Origin: Macrococcus brunensis
GTDB taxonomy: Bacteria; Bacillota; Bacilli; Staphylococcales; Staphylococcaceae
Assembly: GCF_004359615.1 (NCBI RefSeq)
Contig: NZ_SCWA01000003.1
Location: 1 to 64,000, forward strand
DNA length: 64,000 nucleotides
Direction of reading: 5' to 3'
Each line of letters opens with the position of its first letter. Position 1 is the first letter of the stretch. Both the position numbers and the translations under genes were made by a program. Below the pieces are notes generated by a model. That model did no database searches and was not told the DNA's origin. It worked only from the letters and a program-made list of their open reading frames with translations. Positions 55,209-63,846 of this stretch are shown here, piece by piece.

Positions 55209-56906
55209 TTAGTTCATCTCGTTCATTCTTTTTTCAATCTGTACAGGTGCACCGGGACTGACGCGTTCAATCGCAGTTTCAGCAATCTCTACTGCGCGTT
55301 TATATCGATTGTTGCTGAATAATCGCTCTGCTTCAATTAAATCTTTATTGAGGTCAGCATGGTCCTTACGATAACGGTTACCATACTGGATAAGAGCTTC
55401 AGCATACGACGCCTGCTGGAGCATTGTCAAGACTTCCTGCTCAAAGGTATTCATCATAGACAACACTTTCTGCACTTTATCTCGTACATGCTCGACATGC
55501 ATTGGACGTTTGTTGAATAATGCATGCGCCTCGCGCGTTTCAATATCGATCTCATTTTTCATAATGATAAAACGTTCAGGGATACTAGATAAGTTAGAGG
55601 CCATCAGTTTGCGGAAGACGTCTTCTTTTCGGCTCTGAATCTTAAGCGTATGTGACTGAGCCTCCCGCTCATATTCACGCAGCGCTGTCAGATGCTGCTG
55701 CAATTTCTCCTGCTCAGTATTGATTGTCCCTACATGGTCTTTGATATAAGTCAGGTTGTCTTCAACTTCTGAGTAGCGGACAGCTGATTTTGCCATCTCG
55801 CTTAAAATCTCATCATAAACAGCAATCAGACTTTGAATTTCATTATCATATTGACGTACTTTCTGAATATCTTCTTCATCGATATAATAATTATCTCGAA
55901 CATATTCTATTTCAGTACGCAGTGTATAGTTCATATCTTTTGCGTAGAAAAGTTCATCAGTGATCAGCTCTTTGGATTTCTCCACATTATTCTTTGCCAT
56001 CACTTCGATTTCAACTAATTCCAGCATCTCATCTAAAGTGCCGTTAATATCAGCAATAATTTCTTCTGCCTCGTCAAGCTGCAGTCTCGCGATCAGTGGT
56101 TCAACTAAGTTTAACTTTCCTTTTAAAGTCTGAAGGTTACTGTCCACTTTAACATGGTCCAGGTTATACCCTTCTACTTTAAGGTCGCGACAGCCGTATC
56201 GGATTTCCTGAAACTGTCCCGGCAGTTCTTTTTGAACATCACGGATCAAGAGAGGAATCTCTTCCATATCTGATTTCAGACGCGTCATCTGATCATGAAC
56301 TTCTGTAATTTTGAAGTGCGCTGATTCATAGTTCCCTTCACTCGTCAGCTGTTCATACTCAGTCAGAGCCGGTAAGAAGCGTTCGATATTCTCTTCAAGC
56401 GGTCGCGCAGCTTCACCGTACTGATGTCGATTGGCCAGTACATCACGTTTCGCCTCGCGATAAATAGTCCGGCATTCTTCATATTTAATACGGTCTTCTT
56501 TGGCACGACTCACATAATCATCAATCTCTGCAGACAGCGTCTGATACTTCTGTTCAATGCTGTCAAGTGTCTGATGACTTTCATCAATTCGTTCGCTGCT
56601 CTCTTTAAATCTAAAACGATCCAATGCCTCATCCGCTTCGTTAATATGCAGTTCACTTTCATCGAGGTCATTTTTCAGCACATTCTGCCAGCTGTACTTC
56701 CAGTCCTCAAACTTCATTTTCGCTTCGCCTTTAAGCTGGAGATCTTTCACTTTAACAAGCTCATTCTGAAAAGGCAGCGCCTTGATTTCCTCTTTACGTA
56801 GTTCAACTTTTTCAACAGCCGTACGTTTCTGGTTTCTTAAATAAAACAGGACGCCGACTCCAATTAATATCAGTACGATCAGTAACACAATCATGTAAAT
56901 TATCAA
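55209..56906 (-). CDS. ezrA: septation ring formation regulator EzrA, TTG start
   Basis: A protein of 565 residues anchored by one N-terminal membrane segment (about 4-22, IVLLIVLILIGVGVLFYL) followed by a long cytoplasmic alpha-helical, spectrin-like region with repeated coiled coils. EzrA prevents FtsZ rings away from midcell and links FtsZ to wall synthesis. I start at TTG 56906, seven bases after GGAGGG. The ATG at 56936 precedes that ribosome site. The choice also aligns with the staphylococcal N-terminus. Confidence 0.93.
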   Translation of the reverse strand: MIIYMIVLLIVLILIGVGVLFYLRNQKRTAVEKVELRKEEIKALPFQNELVKVKDLQLKGEAKMKFEDWKYSWQNVLKNDLDESELHINEADEALDRFRFKESSERIDESHQTLDSIEQKYQTLSAEIDDYVSRAKEDRIKYEECRTIYREAKRDVLANRHQYGEAARPLEENIERFLPALTEYEQLTSEGNYESAHFKITEVHDQMTRLKSDMEEIPLLIRDVQKELPGQFQEIRYGCRDLKVEGYNLDHVKVDSNLQTLKGKLNLVEPLIARLQLDEAEEIIADINGTLDEMLELVEIEVMAKNNVEKSKELITDELFYAKDMNYTLRTEIEYVRDNYYIDEEDIQKVRQYDNEIQSLIAVYDEILSEMAKSAVRYSEVEDNLTYIKDHVGTINTEQEKLQQHLTALREYEREAQSHTLKIQSRKEDVFRKLMASNLSSIPERFIIMKNEIDIETREAHALFNKRPMHVEHVRDKVQKVLSMMNTFEQEVLTMLQQASYAEALIQYGNRYRKDHADLNKDLIEAERLFSNNRYKRAVEIAETAIERVSPGAPVQIEKRMNEMN

Positions 56907-57045
56907 CGTTCTTCCCTCCAACTTGTTCTTTAACATTATAACGTAAAAAAGTGTTGCAAAAAACTATTTTATTGTGAAAATATAAGTCGATGTATAAAAT
57001 GAAGTTCAGACAAATATTTTCATTCTATTAACATGAGGTGGTCCT

Positions 57046-57522
57046 ATGTTTCAACCAGGTCAAATCAAAGATTATCAAGCGCTGAATACAGCACTTGATC
57101 ATTTACTTACAGGTGAATCAGATGTCATCAGTCATCTGGCCAATGCATCAAGTTTACTCAATTACTTTCTCGACGATGTGAACTGGGTGGGCTTCTACAC
57201 GATGAAGAATGGTCAGCTTCAACTGGGACCTTTCCAAGGCTTACCTGCCTGCGTAACGATACCAGTCGGTCGCGGTGTATGCGGGACAGCTGTCAGTGAC
57301 AACCGCACAATGCGAATTGCAGATGTTCATGTATTCCCGGGTCATATCGCCTGTGATGCGAACTCCAAGTCAGAAATCGTGATACCCATAACAGTGAACG
57401 ATGAAGTTTATGGCGTACTGGATATCGATGCACCGATCACTGACCGTTTTACTGAAGAAGATCAGACAGGGCTTGAAGCTTTCGTCCGTGTACTTGAAAA
57501 GCATCTGGCCCAGGCAAATTAA
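57046..57522 (+). CDS. GAF-domain free-methionine-(R)-sulfoxide reductase (YtsP-like)
   Basis: A protein of 158 residues consisting of one GAF domain. The sequence NWVGFYTMKNGQLQLGPFQGLPACVTIPVGRGVCGTA and HIACDANSKSEIVIPI carries the three Cys of the fRMsr active site. It reduces free methionine-R-sulfoxide using thioredoxin. It is divergent from ezrA and upstream of rpsD, the YtsP position in Bacilli. The start follows GAGGTGG. Confidence 0.9.
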   Translation: MFQPGQIKDYQALNTALDHLLTGESDVISHLANASSLLNYFLDDVNWVGFYTMKNGQLQLGPFQGLPACVTIPVGRGVCGTAVSDNRTMRIADVHVFPGHIACDANSKSEIVIPITVNDEVYGVLDIDAPITDRFTEEDQTGLEAFVRVLEKHLAQAN

Positions 57523-57531
57523 ATTATCATA

Positions 57532-57560
57532 TTGACATGCATGGCAGAACAAACTATAAT
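57532..57560 (+). promoter_or_regulatory. consensus sigma-A promoter of rpsD
   Basis: TTGACA at 57532-57537, 17-base spacer, TATAAT at 57555-57560: a perfect consensus promoter, as expected for a ribosomal protein gene. Confidence 0.85.
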
Positions 57561-57566
57561 AGACAA

Positions 57567-57740
57567 ATGTGAATAAACGAGAGTAGCAGATAAATATTAA
57601 GACGCTCTATGGTGTCCCCTTAGTTGGCGTGCTGTGTAACCAAAGCTAACAGGCGAAGGCACGGAAAGATACTATATCGCTTTAAGCATTTATCATATTT
57701 TTGTTTTTCGCGAAAAAAACAAAAGAGGAGGAGTCAATCC
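57567..57740 (+). promoter_or_regulatory. S4-binding leader of rpsD
   Basis: About 170 bases of untranslated leader separate the promoter from rpsD. In Bacilli S4 represses its own synthesis by binding such a leader. The segment contains several GC-containing helices (for example GACGCTCTATGGTGTCC and GTTGGCGTGC) and an A/T-rich hairpin before GAGGAGGAG. An open frame running in from 57624 is leader sequence, not part of S4. Confidence 0.65.
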
Positions 57741-58343
57741 ATGGCTCGATTTACAGGTTCAACTTGGAAAAAATCTCGTCGTTTAGGTATTTCTTTAAGC
57801 GGCACAGGTAAAGAATTAGAAAGACGCCCTTACGCACCAGGACAACACGGTCCTAACCAACGTAAAAAAATGTCTGAATACGGTCTTCAGTTACAAGAGA
57901 AACAAAAATTACGTTACATGTACGGTATTAACGAACGTCAATTCCGCACAATCTTCGACCGCGCAAGTAAAATGAAAGGTATTCACGGTGCTAACTTCAT
58001 GGCACTTTTAGCATCTCGTTTAGATGCAGTGGTATACCAATTAGGTTTAGCTCGTACTCGTCGTCAAGCACGTCAGTTAGTTAACCACGGTCACATCTTA
58101 GTTGACGGCCAACGTGTAGATATCCCTTCTTACACATTAAAAGCAGGTCAAGTCATCTCAGTTCGTGAAAAATCTCAAAAATTAGATATCATCGCTGAAT
58201 CAGTTGAATTATCTAACCACGTACCAGAATACTTAACATTCGATGCTGACAAATTAGAAGGTACATTCGTTCGTACACCAGAACGTTCAGAATTATCTGC
58301 TGAAATCAATGAACAGTTAATCGTTGAGTACTACTCACGTTAA
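57741..58343 (+). CDS. rpsD: 30S ribosomal protein S4
   Basis: A protein of 200 residues. It starts [36 protein letters not shown] and has the S4 RNA-binding domain [32 protein letters not shown] near 90-130. Lacks the zinc-binding cysteines at the N-terminus (C- form). It is a primary 16S rRNA binder and starts 30S assembly. ATG 57741 follows GAGGAGGAG. Codon use is strongly biased, as in highly expressed genes. Confidence 0.98.
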   Translation: MARFTGSTWKKSRRLGISLSGTGKELERRPYAPGQHGPNQRKKMSEYGLQLQEKQKLRYMYGINERQFRTIFDRASKMKGIHGANFMALLASRLDAVVYQLGLARTRRQARQLVNHGHILVDGQRVDIPSYTLKAGQVISVREKSQKLDIIAESVELSNHVPEYLTFDADKLEGTFVRTPERSELSAEINEQLIVEYYSR

Positions 58344-58351
58344 TATCCATT

Positions 58352-58385
58352 CAGTCTTAAGCGCTTGCTTAAGGCTGTTTTTTTA
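58352..58385 (+). terminator. terminator of rpsD
   Basis: 11-bp stem CAGTCTTAAGC/GCTTAAGGCTG around GCTT, followed by eight T residues. Confidence 0.9.
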
Positions 58386-58413
58386 TGGTTTTATAAGGTA
58401 AAGGAGTGATTTG

Positions 58414-58851
58414 ATGAAACACCATTTTGAAGGTACTGCTCATTTTACCGGCGGCTATGACTCACACGGCACACTTGAAACCCAAAACATGAAAACAGAC
58501 ATCTCTATCCCCGCTTCCATGGGGGGCATTGAAATCGGCACTAATCCTGATGAGATGCTGCTCGGCGCTGCGACGACCTGCTTTATTATTTCTCTATCTG
58601 TACTCTTTGAACGCAACCGTATTCCTCTGACTGATTTAAAAGTGGAGTCCAGGGCAACAGTCGATCAGTCGAAAGGCATCCTGACTTACGAATCAATTGA
58701 TTATATAGTGACGATCCAGACAGATGCGCCTGACAGTAAGCAAAGTCTGCTCCGACGCTTCGTGCGTAAAGCAGAAGAAAGCTGCATGATCACCCGCGCG
58801 TTGAAAGGGAATGTCAATGTGAATATCTCTGAAATTCATATCAATCCATAA
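58414..58851 (+). CDS. OsmC/Ohr-family peroxiredoxin-like protein
   Basis: A protein of 145 residues. The two redox Cys are in EMLLGAATTCFIISLSVLFERN near 51 and ESCMITRALKGNVNV near 130, the expected spacing in OsmC/Ohr proteins that reduce organic hydroperoxides. The subfamily is not clear. ATG 58414 follows AAGGAGTGATTTG. Monocistronic between two terminators. Confidence 0.87.
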   Translation: MKHHFEGTAHFTGGYDSHGTLETQNMKTDISIPASMGGIEIGTNPDEMLLGAATTCFIISLSVLFERNRIPLTDLKVESRATVDQSKGILTYESIDYIVTIQTDAPDSKQSLLRRFVRKAEESCMITRALKGNVNVNISEIHINP

Positions 58852-58858
58852 TAAGGAC

Positions 58859-58892
58859 AAGATACTTCTTTTAAATAGGAAGTATCTTTTTA
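58859..58892 (+). terminator. terminator of the OsmC-like gene
   Basis: Stem AAGATACTTC/GAAGTATCTT with a TTTT tail. Confidence 0.8.
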
Positions 58893-59060
58893 AATTAGAG
58901 TGCGAAATAGTCTGAAAAATGGTATGATACATAAGTATCCGCTTTCAGAGGACATCCGCTGAGCCTTGTTGTCATCGTGCTTCTGCTAGTTATTCTTCCA
59001 TTGACTTTGATACATAAAAGCAATACTATTTATAAATACTAAAGAAATGAGGGATTCGTT

Positions 59061-60353
59061 TTGGAAACAATCAAAAAACGGAGAAGAGGCATCAGTCTCC
59101 CTACCCAGATTATTATCGCGCTAGTCCTCGGGGTCGTAGTAGGTTTTCTCCTTTATGGTCAAGATGACTTAAAGAACTATATTCAACCATTTGGGGATGT
59201 TTTCCTTCACTTAATTAAGATGATCGTTGTCCCTATCGTCTTCTGTTCACTTGCTATTTCTATCGCAGGTGCCGGAGATATGAAAACTGTCGGACGTTAT
59301 GGCTGGAAAACGCTTCTTTACTTCGAAGTCATTACGACATTCGCTATCGCGCTCGGCATTATTTTTGCCAACATCTTCAAGCCGGGTTCAGGTATCGACC
59401 CGACTAAACTGCCTAAAGGCGATGTATCAAAATATACAACAAATGCAGAAGCTGCTGCACAGTCTACATATGGTAACCATATGATTGATACCATCGTAGG
59501 TATCATCCCGACCAACATCATCGACGCAATGGCTCAAGGCCAGTTACTGCCTGTCATCTTCTTCTCAGTGTTCTTCGGACTTGGGATTGCAGCTGTAGGT
59601 AAGCGTGCAGAACCTGTTAAGTTACTTTTAGAAGGCGTACTTGATGTCATCTTCTGGATGACGAATCAGATTATGAAATACGCGCCGATTGGTGTATTTG
59701 CCTTTATGGCTGTTACAGTGATGACGTTCGGTATCGATGCTTTAATTCCATTACTGAAGTTAGCCCTTGTCGTTATGGGTTCAATGATTTTCTTCATTAT
59801 CGTTGTACTTGGTGCTGTTGCGGCTATCTGTAAGATTAATATCTTCCATTTACTTCGCATCTTAAAAGATGAGCTGCTTCTTGCATTCTCTACTTCAAGT
59901 TCAGAAACAGTACTGCCAAGTATTATGGATAAGATGGAAAAGTTCGGTGCGCCAAAAGAAATCGTGTCATTCGTTGTACCGACAGGCTACACATTCAACC
60001 TGGATGGCTCAGCTCTTTATCAGTCTATCGCGGCGTTATTCATCGCTCAGATGTATGGTGTCCATTTATCACTAACTGAACAACTGATTCTTTTACTGAC
60101 ACTGATGCTGACTTCTAAAGGGATGGCTGCTGTACCGGGTACTTCTATCGTTGTATTAATCACTACGTTATCAGCGATGGGTCTTCATCCGGAAGGTTTA
60201 GCCCTTATTATCGGTATTGACCGTATCCTTGATATGTCCCGTACTGTCGTCAATGTTGTAGGGAACTCTTTATCTACACTTGTTATCGCAAAATGGGAAA
60301 ACCGTCTGGATTACGAAAAAGGACGCAAGTATTACGAGACTTATGTAAAATAA
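59061..60353 (+). CDS. gltT: proton/sodium-glutamate symporter (DAACS family)
   Basis: A transporter of 430 residues with eight membrane helices and two re-entrant loops. Substrate-binding hairpin STSSSETVLPSIMDKM near 275 and the TM7 motif PTGYTFNLDGSALYQS are DAACS hallmarks; GIDRILDMSRTVVNVVGN in TM8 binds the amino acid carboxylate (Asp-x2-Arg type). It imports glutamate or aspartate. The start is TTG 59061 behind GAGGG. Preceded by about 160 bases of untranslated sequence with no clear feature apart from TATGAT at 58923. Confidence 0.93.
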   Translation: METIKKRRRGISLPTQIIIALVLGVVVGFLLYGQDDLKNYIQPFGDVFLHLIKMIVVPIVFCSLAISIAGAGDMKTVGRYGWKTLLYFEVITTFAIALGIIFANIFKPGSGIDPTKLPKGDVSKYTTNAEAAAQSTYGNHMIDTIVGIIPTNIIDAMAQGQLLPVIFFSVFFGLGIAAVGKRAEPVKLLLEGVLDVIFWMTNQIMKYAPIGVFAFMAVTVMTFGIDALIPLLKLALVVMGSMIFFIIVVLGAVAAICKINIFHLLRILKDELLLAFSTSSSETVLPSIMDKMEKFGAPKEIVSFVVPTGYTFNLDGSALYQSIAALFIAQMYGVHLSLTEQLILLLTLMLTSKGMAAVPGTSIVVLITTLSAMGLHPEGLALIIGIDRILDMSRTVVNVVGNSLSTLVIAKWENRLDYEKGRKYYETYVK

Positions 60354-60447
60354 TATATGACAAAAAAATAAAAGTTAACATATAGTCTATATTTTATTAT
60401 CCGAATGCTTTATACTAAATATACTAACTTAGTTAAGGGTGATAAAT

Positions 60448-60654
60448 TTGAAACACCTTTCCAATCTTTTTAGCGGTAAGTTAACAGCCTATCAGATAGC
60501 TACAGCGACTGATGTCGATATTCATATTATAGAAGAATTGATGGAGAATGCGAATGCTGCGGATGAGCTTGATGATTCTTCATTCAATAAGCTCGTTCAA
60601 CTGGAGAACGAACTGTTTACTCCATCCGTTAATAAAAATGAGACAAGTGCTTAA
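60448..60654 (+). CDS. small conserved-looking protein with a helix-turn-helix-like segment
   Basis: A protein of 68 residues from TTG 60448 (six bases after AAGGGTGA), or 71 from GTG 60439. The segment LTAYQIATATDVDIHIIEELM reads like a small XRE-type helix-turn-helix, followed by an acidic linker and a second helix. No partner is encoded next to it. It has its own terminator and probably its own promoter (TATACT at 60412-60417). Function unknown. Confidence 0.6.
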   Translation: MKHLSNLFSGKLTAYQIATATDVDIHIIEELMENANAADELDDSSFNKLVQLENELFTPSVNKNETSA

Positions 60655-60672
60655 TAGCACTTGTCTTTTTTT
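60641..60672 (+). terminator. terminator of the 68-residue gene
   Basis: Perfect 10-bp stem AGACAAGTGC/GCACTTGTCT followed by seven T residues, overlapping the stop codon. Confidence 0.9.
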
Positions 60673-60715
60673 ATCTCTAATATAAAAATTATATCTAAAA
60701 GTGGACGTCAAATAG

Positions 60716-60740
60716 GTTTAATGTCATCTTTTACGGGCTA
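60716..60740 (+). promoter_or_regulatory. possible sigma-B promoter of the 72-residue gene
   Basis: GTTTAA at 60716-60721, 13-base spacer, GGGCTA at 60735-60740. This resembles the sigma-B pattern GTTTAA-N12-15-GGGWAW, with a weak second box. It lies about 40 bases before the start codon. Confidence 0.4.
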
Positions 60741-60780
60741 TAGTTAAATACCATCATAATTCGAAAAGGAGGTTATTCTG

Positions 60781-60999
60781 ATGCCTGCCATACTTTTAAA
60801 AGCATCATTACCTACTTTGCTGAATCAGAGCATACAGTTTCAGCTTTTAAGAGATGAGTCTGAGAAAGAGACATTCATCGACCATTATAGAAAACAATCC
60901 AAAGAAACTGCTAAACAAACAAATCGCCCGCATGTCTGTACGCTGCAATTTATTTATCCAGATGAATACACTGAAACCATAGTCATGAAAGCAGAATAA
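60781..60999 (+). CDS. small soluble protein of unknown function
   Basis: A protein of 72 residues: a hydrophobic beta-like start (PAILLKASLPTLLNQ), a charged helical middle (DESEKETFIDHYRKQSKETAKQ) and a short strand (CTLQFIYPDEYTETIVMKAE). No family recognised. The start follows AAAGGAGGT, a near-perfect ribosome site, which favours a real gene. It may be sigma-B dependent (see the promoter at 60716-60740). It shares a terminator with plsC. Confidence 0.6.
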   Translation: MPAILLKASLPTLLNQSIQFQLLRDESEKETFIDHYRKQSKETAKQTNRPHVCTLQFIYPDEYTETIVMKAE

Positions 61000-61036
61000 A
61001 ACGACGATTGTTGATACAATCGTCGTTTTATTTTTT
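60998..61036. terminator. bidirectional terminator between the 72-residue gene and plsC
   Basis: Perfect stem AAACGACGATTGT around TGAT, followed by TTTTATTTTTTTT on the plus strand. Confidence 0.85.
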
Positions 61037-61627
61037 TTCGAGCTCCGCACTCATATTCTTCATAGCGACATCAACTGCCTGCGTGATTTCAGCTATTGCT
61101 TCATTTTTAGGGAGCTGATAATCTGTCGGCTGAATCGCTTCTCCGAACTGAATATAAGCTTTCTCTTTTTCGAACAATAAATCCTTGAATGTCAGCGGCC
61201 CTTTATAGACAGCCGGCACAATCGGTTTCTTGCTCATCACTGCAATGGTAGCCGCGCCTTTTTTGATCGGTGCACCTTCTGTACGGGAGCCTGAAGGAAA
61301 CATTCCCACTGTCTGATTGTTACGCAGCAGTTTAACAGGAATCTTCAGTGTAGAAGGACCCGGGTTCTCACGATTGACTGGAAACGCACCGACACTTGTA
61401 AAAAGCCAGTTCAGAAAACGGTTTTTGAACAATTCCTTCTTCGCCATATAATGGATTTCAAGCGGATACACCGCCATGGCAAGCACGATGATTTCAACCA
61501 TGCTTCTATGCGTACAAGTCAGGATATAAGCTGGGTCTTTCGGTAAATACTTTTTATCGATAACTTTTAGTTTTCTTCTGAAAATAACGATAACGAAGTA
61601 AAGAACAGTCGCAATCAATTTATACAT
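61028..61627 (-). CDS. 1-acyl-sn-glycerol-3-phosphate acyltransferase (PlsC-like)
   Basis: A membrane-bound acyltransferase of 199 residues with an N-terminal hydrophobic segment (about 3-17). Block I reads THRSMVE, where the canonical motif is NHxSxxD: the His is kept but the acid is Glu. Block III is FPSGSRTEGA instead of FPEGTRS, and block IV is VPAVYKGP. It should acylate lysophosphatidic acid to phosphatidic acid, but the altered blocks leave room for another acyl acceptor. Monocistronic, divergent from the HtrA gene. Confidence 0.85.
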   Translation of the reverse strand: MYKLIATVLYFVIVIFRRKLKVIDKKYLPKDPAYILTCTHRSMVEIIVLAMAVYPLEIHYMAKKELFKNRFLNWLFTSVGAFPVNRENPGPSTLKIPVKLLRNNQTVGMFPSGSRTEGAPIKKGAATIAVMSKKPIVPAVYKGPLTFKDLLFEKEKAYIQFGEAIQPTDYQLPKNEAIAEITQAVDVAMKNMSAELEKK

Positions 61628-61702
61628 TGATATCTCCCTTTTTCATGAAATTTTCATTATTATCTGTTATTAATATATAATAACATAAACAAGGAGGCTA
61701 CT

Positions 61703-62875
61703 ATGAACACAGAAGAAGAACATGTTGAATATATTGAAGAACGTCCCGCTGCAAGACAGCAGCCTAAATTTCTCCCCCTCTTACTGGCAGGTGTCCTAGG
61801 GTCCGCTTTAACACTCGGGGCAGATTATGTCATCGAGCAGAACACTCAGCCGGACACGCAGAACTCTGTGCCACAGATCGTTGATAATGCGACTGTTCAG
61901 AATAAGGAGAATGCGACATTACCGGATATGCTCGAGAAAGTTTCACCTGCTATTGTCGGAGTCGTCAATCTCCAGAAGACCAATGGCATCTTTCCTGACG
62001 CCAGCAGCACAGAAGAAGAATCAGGTACAGGTTCAGGCGTCATTTATCAGGCTGATGACCAGGCCGCTTATATTGTGACCAATAATCATGTTGTCGAAGG
62101 CGCTTCAGACATCAAAGTGCAGCTCGCTTCAGGCAATAAAGTGGATGCAGAGCTTCTTGGGACAGATGCGCTGACTGATATCGCAGTCCTCAAAATAAAA
62201 GGTGATTTTAATATTAAACCTATCGCCTTCGCTGATTCAAACAAAATTCGGACAGGTGATGCTGTCTATGCAATCGGTAATCCACTAGGACTGGATTTAT
62301 CAAACAGTGTGACAAGGGGTATTATTAGTGCGAAAGAACGTACAATGACTGTCTCTACTTCCGCAGGTACTTCTACAGTAAAGGCCATACAGACTGATGC
62401 AGCTATCAACCCGGGTAATTCCGGCGGTGCACTCATCAATACAGCAGGTCAGCTCATCGGCATCAACTCGATGAAGATTGCAGCGGCTGAAGTAGAAGGC
62501 ATCGGTTTTGCCATTCCATCCAATGACGCTCGTACTGTCATCTCAGAAATTATCAAGAACGGCAAAGTGATTCGTCCTTATATGGGCGTCGCCCTCGTCT
62601 CATCGGATTCGATCCCTGAACAATATAGAAATGAAATGACTGCCAATAAAGAAGGCGTTGTTGTCATTCAGACGGATGAATATGCAGGCAAGACGCTTCA
62701 AAAAGGTGATATTATCACAGCAGTCGACGACAAAAAGGTCACTTCTGACAGCGAGCTGAAAAGCTATCTCTATCAGAACAAAAAAGCTGGAGATTCACTT
62801 AAATTCACGATTTATCGTAATAACAAAGAGATGGAAGTTTCTCTTATTCTCCGCGATGATGAAAACGTCCGTTAG
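61703..62875 (+). CDS. HtrA/DegP-like membrane-anchored serine protease
   Basis: A protein of 390 residues. Short cytoplasmic N-terminus, membrane anchor at about 22-45 (PKFLPLLLAGVLGSALTLGADYVI), an extracellular linker, then a trypsin-fold domain with His in VTNNHVVEGA near 132, Asp in ALTDIAVLKI near 162 and Ser in NPGNSGGALINTAGQ near 242. One PDZ domain (about 285-375) with RPYMGVALVSSD and LQKGDIITAVDDKKV. It degrades or refolds damaged exported proteins. It starts behind AAGGAGGC, close to plsC on the other strand. Confidence 0.94.
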   Translation: MNTEEEHVEYIEERPAARQQPKFLPLLLAGVLGSALTLGADYVIEQNTQPDTQNSVPQIVDNATVQNKENATLPDMLEKVSPAIVGVVNLQKTNGIFPDASSTEEESGTGSGVIYQADDQAAYIVTNNHVVEGASDIKVQLASGNKVDAELLGTDALTDIAVLKIKGDFNIKPIAFADSNKIRTGDAVYAIGNPLGLDLSNSVTRGIISAKERTMTVSTSAGTSTVKAIQTDAAINPGNSGGALINTAGQLIGINSMKIAAAEVEGIGFAIPSNDARTVISEIIKNGKVIRPYMGVALVSSDSIPEQYRNEMTANKEGVVVIQTDEYAGKTLQKGDIITAVDDKKVTSDSELKSYLYQNKKAGDSLKFTIYRNNKEMEVSLILRDDENVR

Positions 62876-62881
62876 TACATG

Positions 62882-62911
62882 AACACTCTGTTAACCAGAG
62901 TGTTTTTTTTT
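62882..62911 (+). terminator. terminator of the HtrA gene
   Basis: Perfect 9-bp stem AACACTCTG/CAGAGTGTT around TTAAC, with nine T residues. Confidence 0.92.
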
Positions 62912-62938
62912 ATAAATATAGAGTCGTTTCGTTCATCA

Positions 62939-63019
62939 ATTGTTAACAATTATCTCTTTGACTATGTGAAGATTTTCACTTATGATTAGGTCATCAATCA
63001 TTTGTGAATTCGTTTACAA
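62939..63019. promoter_or_regulatory. three palindromic elements upstream of sdaAB
   Basis: ATTGTTAACAAT (62939-62950) is a perfect palindrome. TGTGAAGATTTTCACT (62965-62980) contains the dyad GTGAA-N4-TTCAC. TTGTGAATTCGTTTACAA (63002-63019) is a dyad with one mismatch and fits the Rex consensus TTGTGAA-W4-TTCACAA except at the C and the centre. The latter two centres are 38 bases apart. All lie 130-210 bases before the sdaAB start, in an otherwise empty region. Confidence 0.5.
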
Positions 63020-63147
63020 AATCTTATCTTTTTTGCTTAAAATGTGATATTATCAATTGGGCAGTATTAAGCATTTTATTTAATACTTATAAACTGACTT
63101 AGTATAATAAATAACATATAAACAACTAACTATTGGGGGTTATAATT

Positions 63148-63825
63148 ATGGCAAGAACGGCAGACTATAGAAGCGCGTTTGATGTAATAGGACCAATCAT
63201 GGTAGGTCCATCTAGTTCACATACAGCAGGCGCAGTAAGAATCGGCTCTGCAGCACGTACTGTACTGGGTGTTGAACCTGAAAAAATTCATATCTCTTAC
63301 TATGAATCGTTTGCAGAAACTCATTTAGGTCATGGTACTGATTTAGCGATCATCGCAGGTCTTCTCGACTTTGAACCAGAAGATCCACGCGTTAAAACAT
63401 CAATTGATATTGCAAAAGAAAAAGGAATTGAGATTGAATTTGTTGAAGAAACGGGTACTAGTATTGGAGACCATCCAAATACAGCGCTTGTTAAGCTTGA
63501 TGCAGGCGGTAAACACGTTGAAGTATTAGGCAATTCAATCGGTGGCGGTACAATTAAGCTACGTAGTATTCATATTAACGGTGCATGTGTTGTCATGAAT
63601 CACACATTACCTATGCTTGTCCTTTATGGTAACAGCCCGATGTCTGAATTTAATGACTGTATCGCTAAAATGTATGATTTAGGCGTAAAAATCAACGAAG
63701 AAATTAAATCTAGTCTGAATGATTACCATATTATCGCGATTCAATTGTATAAACCAATCAAAGAAGAAGCATTCGAAGAGATTAAGAATGCTTATCCAAA
63801 TATCGATTTTTCAAATATTATCTAA
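63148..63825 (+). CDS. sdaAB: L-serine dehydratase, beta subunit
   Basis: A protein of 225 residues. The N-terminal domain has YRSAFDVIGPIMVGPSSSHTAGAVRIG, the signature of the iron-sulfur L-serine dehydratase beta chain, and ETHLGHGTDLAIIAG. A C-terminal ACT domain (about 150-220) starts at HINGACVVMNHTLPM. With the alpha subunit it deaminates L-serine to pyruvate. ATG 63148 is used, behind TGGGGGT; sdaAA follows 21 bases later. Confidence 0.95.
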   Translation: MARTADYRSAFDVIGPIMVGPSSSHTAGAVRIGSAARTVLGVEPEKIHISYYESFAETHLGHGTDLAIIAGLLDFEPEDPRVKTSIDIAKEKGIEIEFVEETGTSIGDHPNTALVKLDAGGKHVEVLGNSIGGGTIKLRSIHINGACVVMNHTLPMLVLYGNSPMSEFNDCIAKMYDLGVKINEEIKSSLNDYHIIAIQLYKPIKEEAFEEIKNAYPNIDFSNII

Positions 63826-63846
63826 TTTTATGAGGGGGACTCATCT

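Noticed and set aside
57624-57740. N-terminal extension of S4 from ATG 57624
   Set aside because: It would add 39 residues with Cys and Phe runs not seen in S4, and it covers the leader and the GAGGAGGAG ribosome site. The S4 start is at 57741.
58935-59042. Hydrophobic open frame (LVVIVLLLVILPLTLI) before gltT, resembling a small membrane toxin
   Set aside because: No start codon with a ribosome site precedes the hydrophobic stretch; the first GTG is within it. Treated as untranslated leader of gltT.
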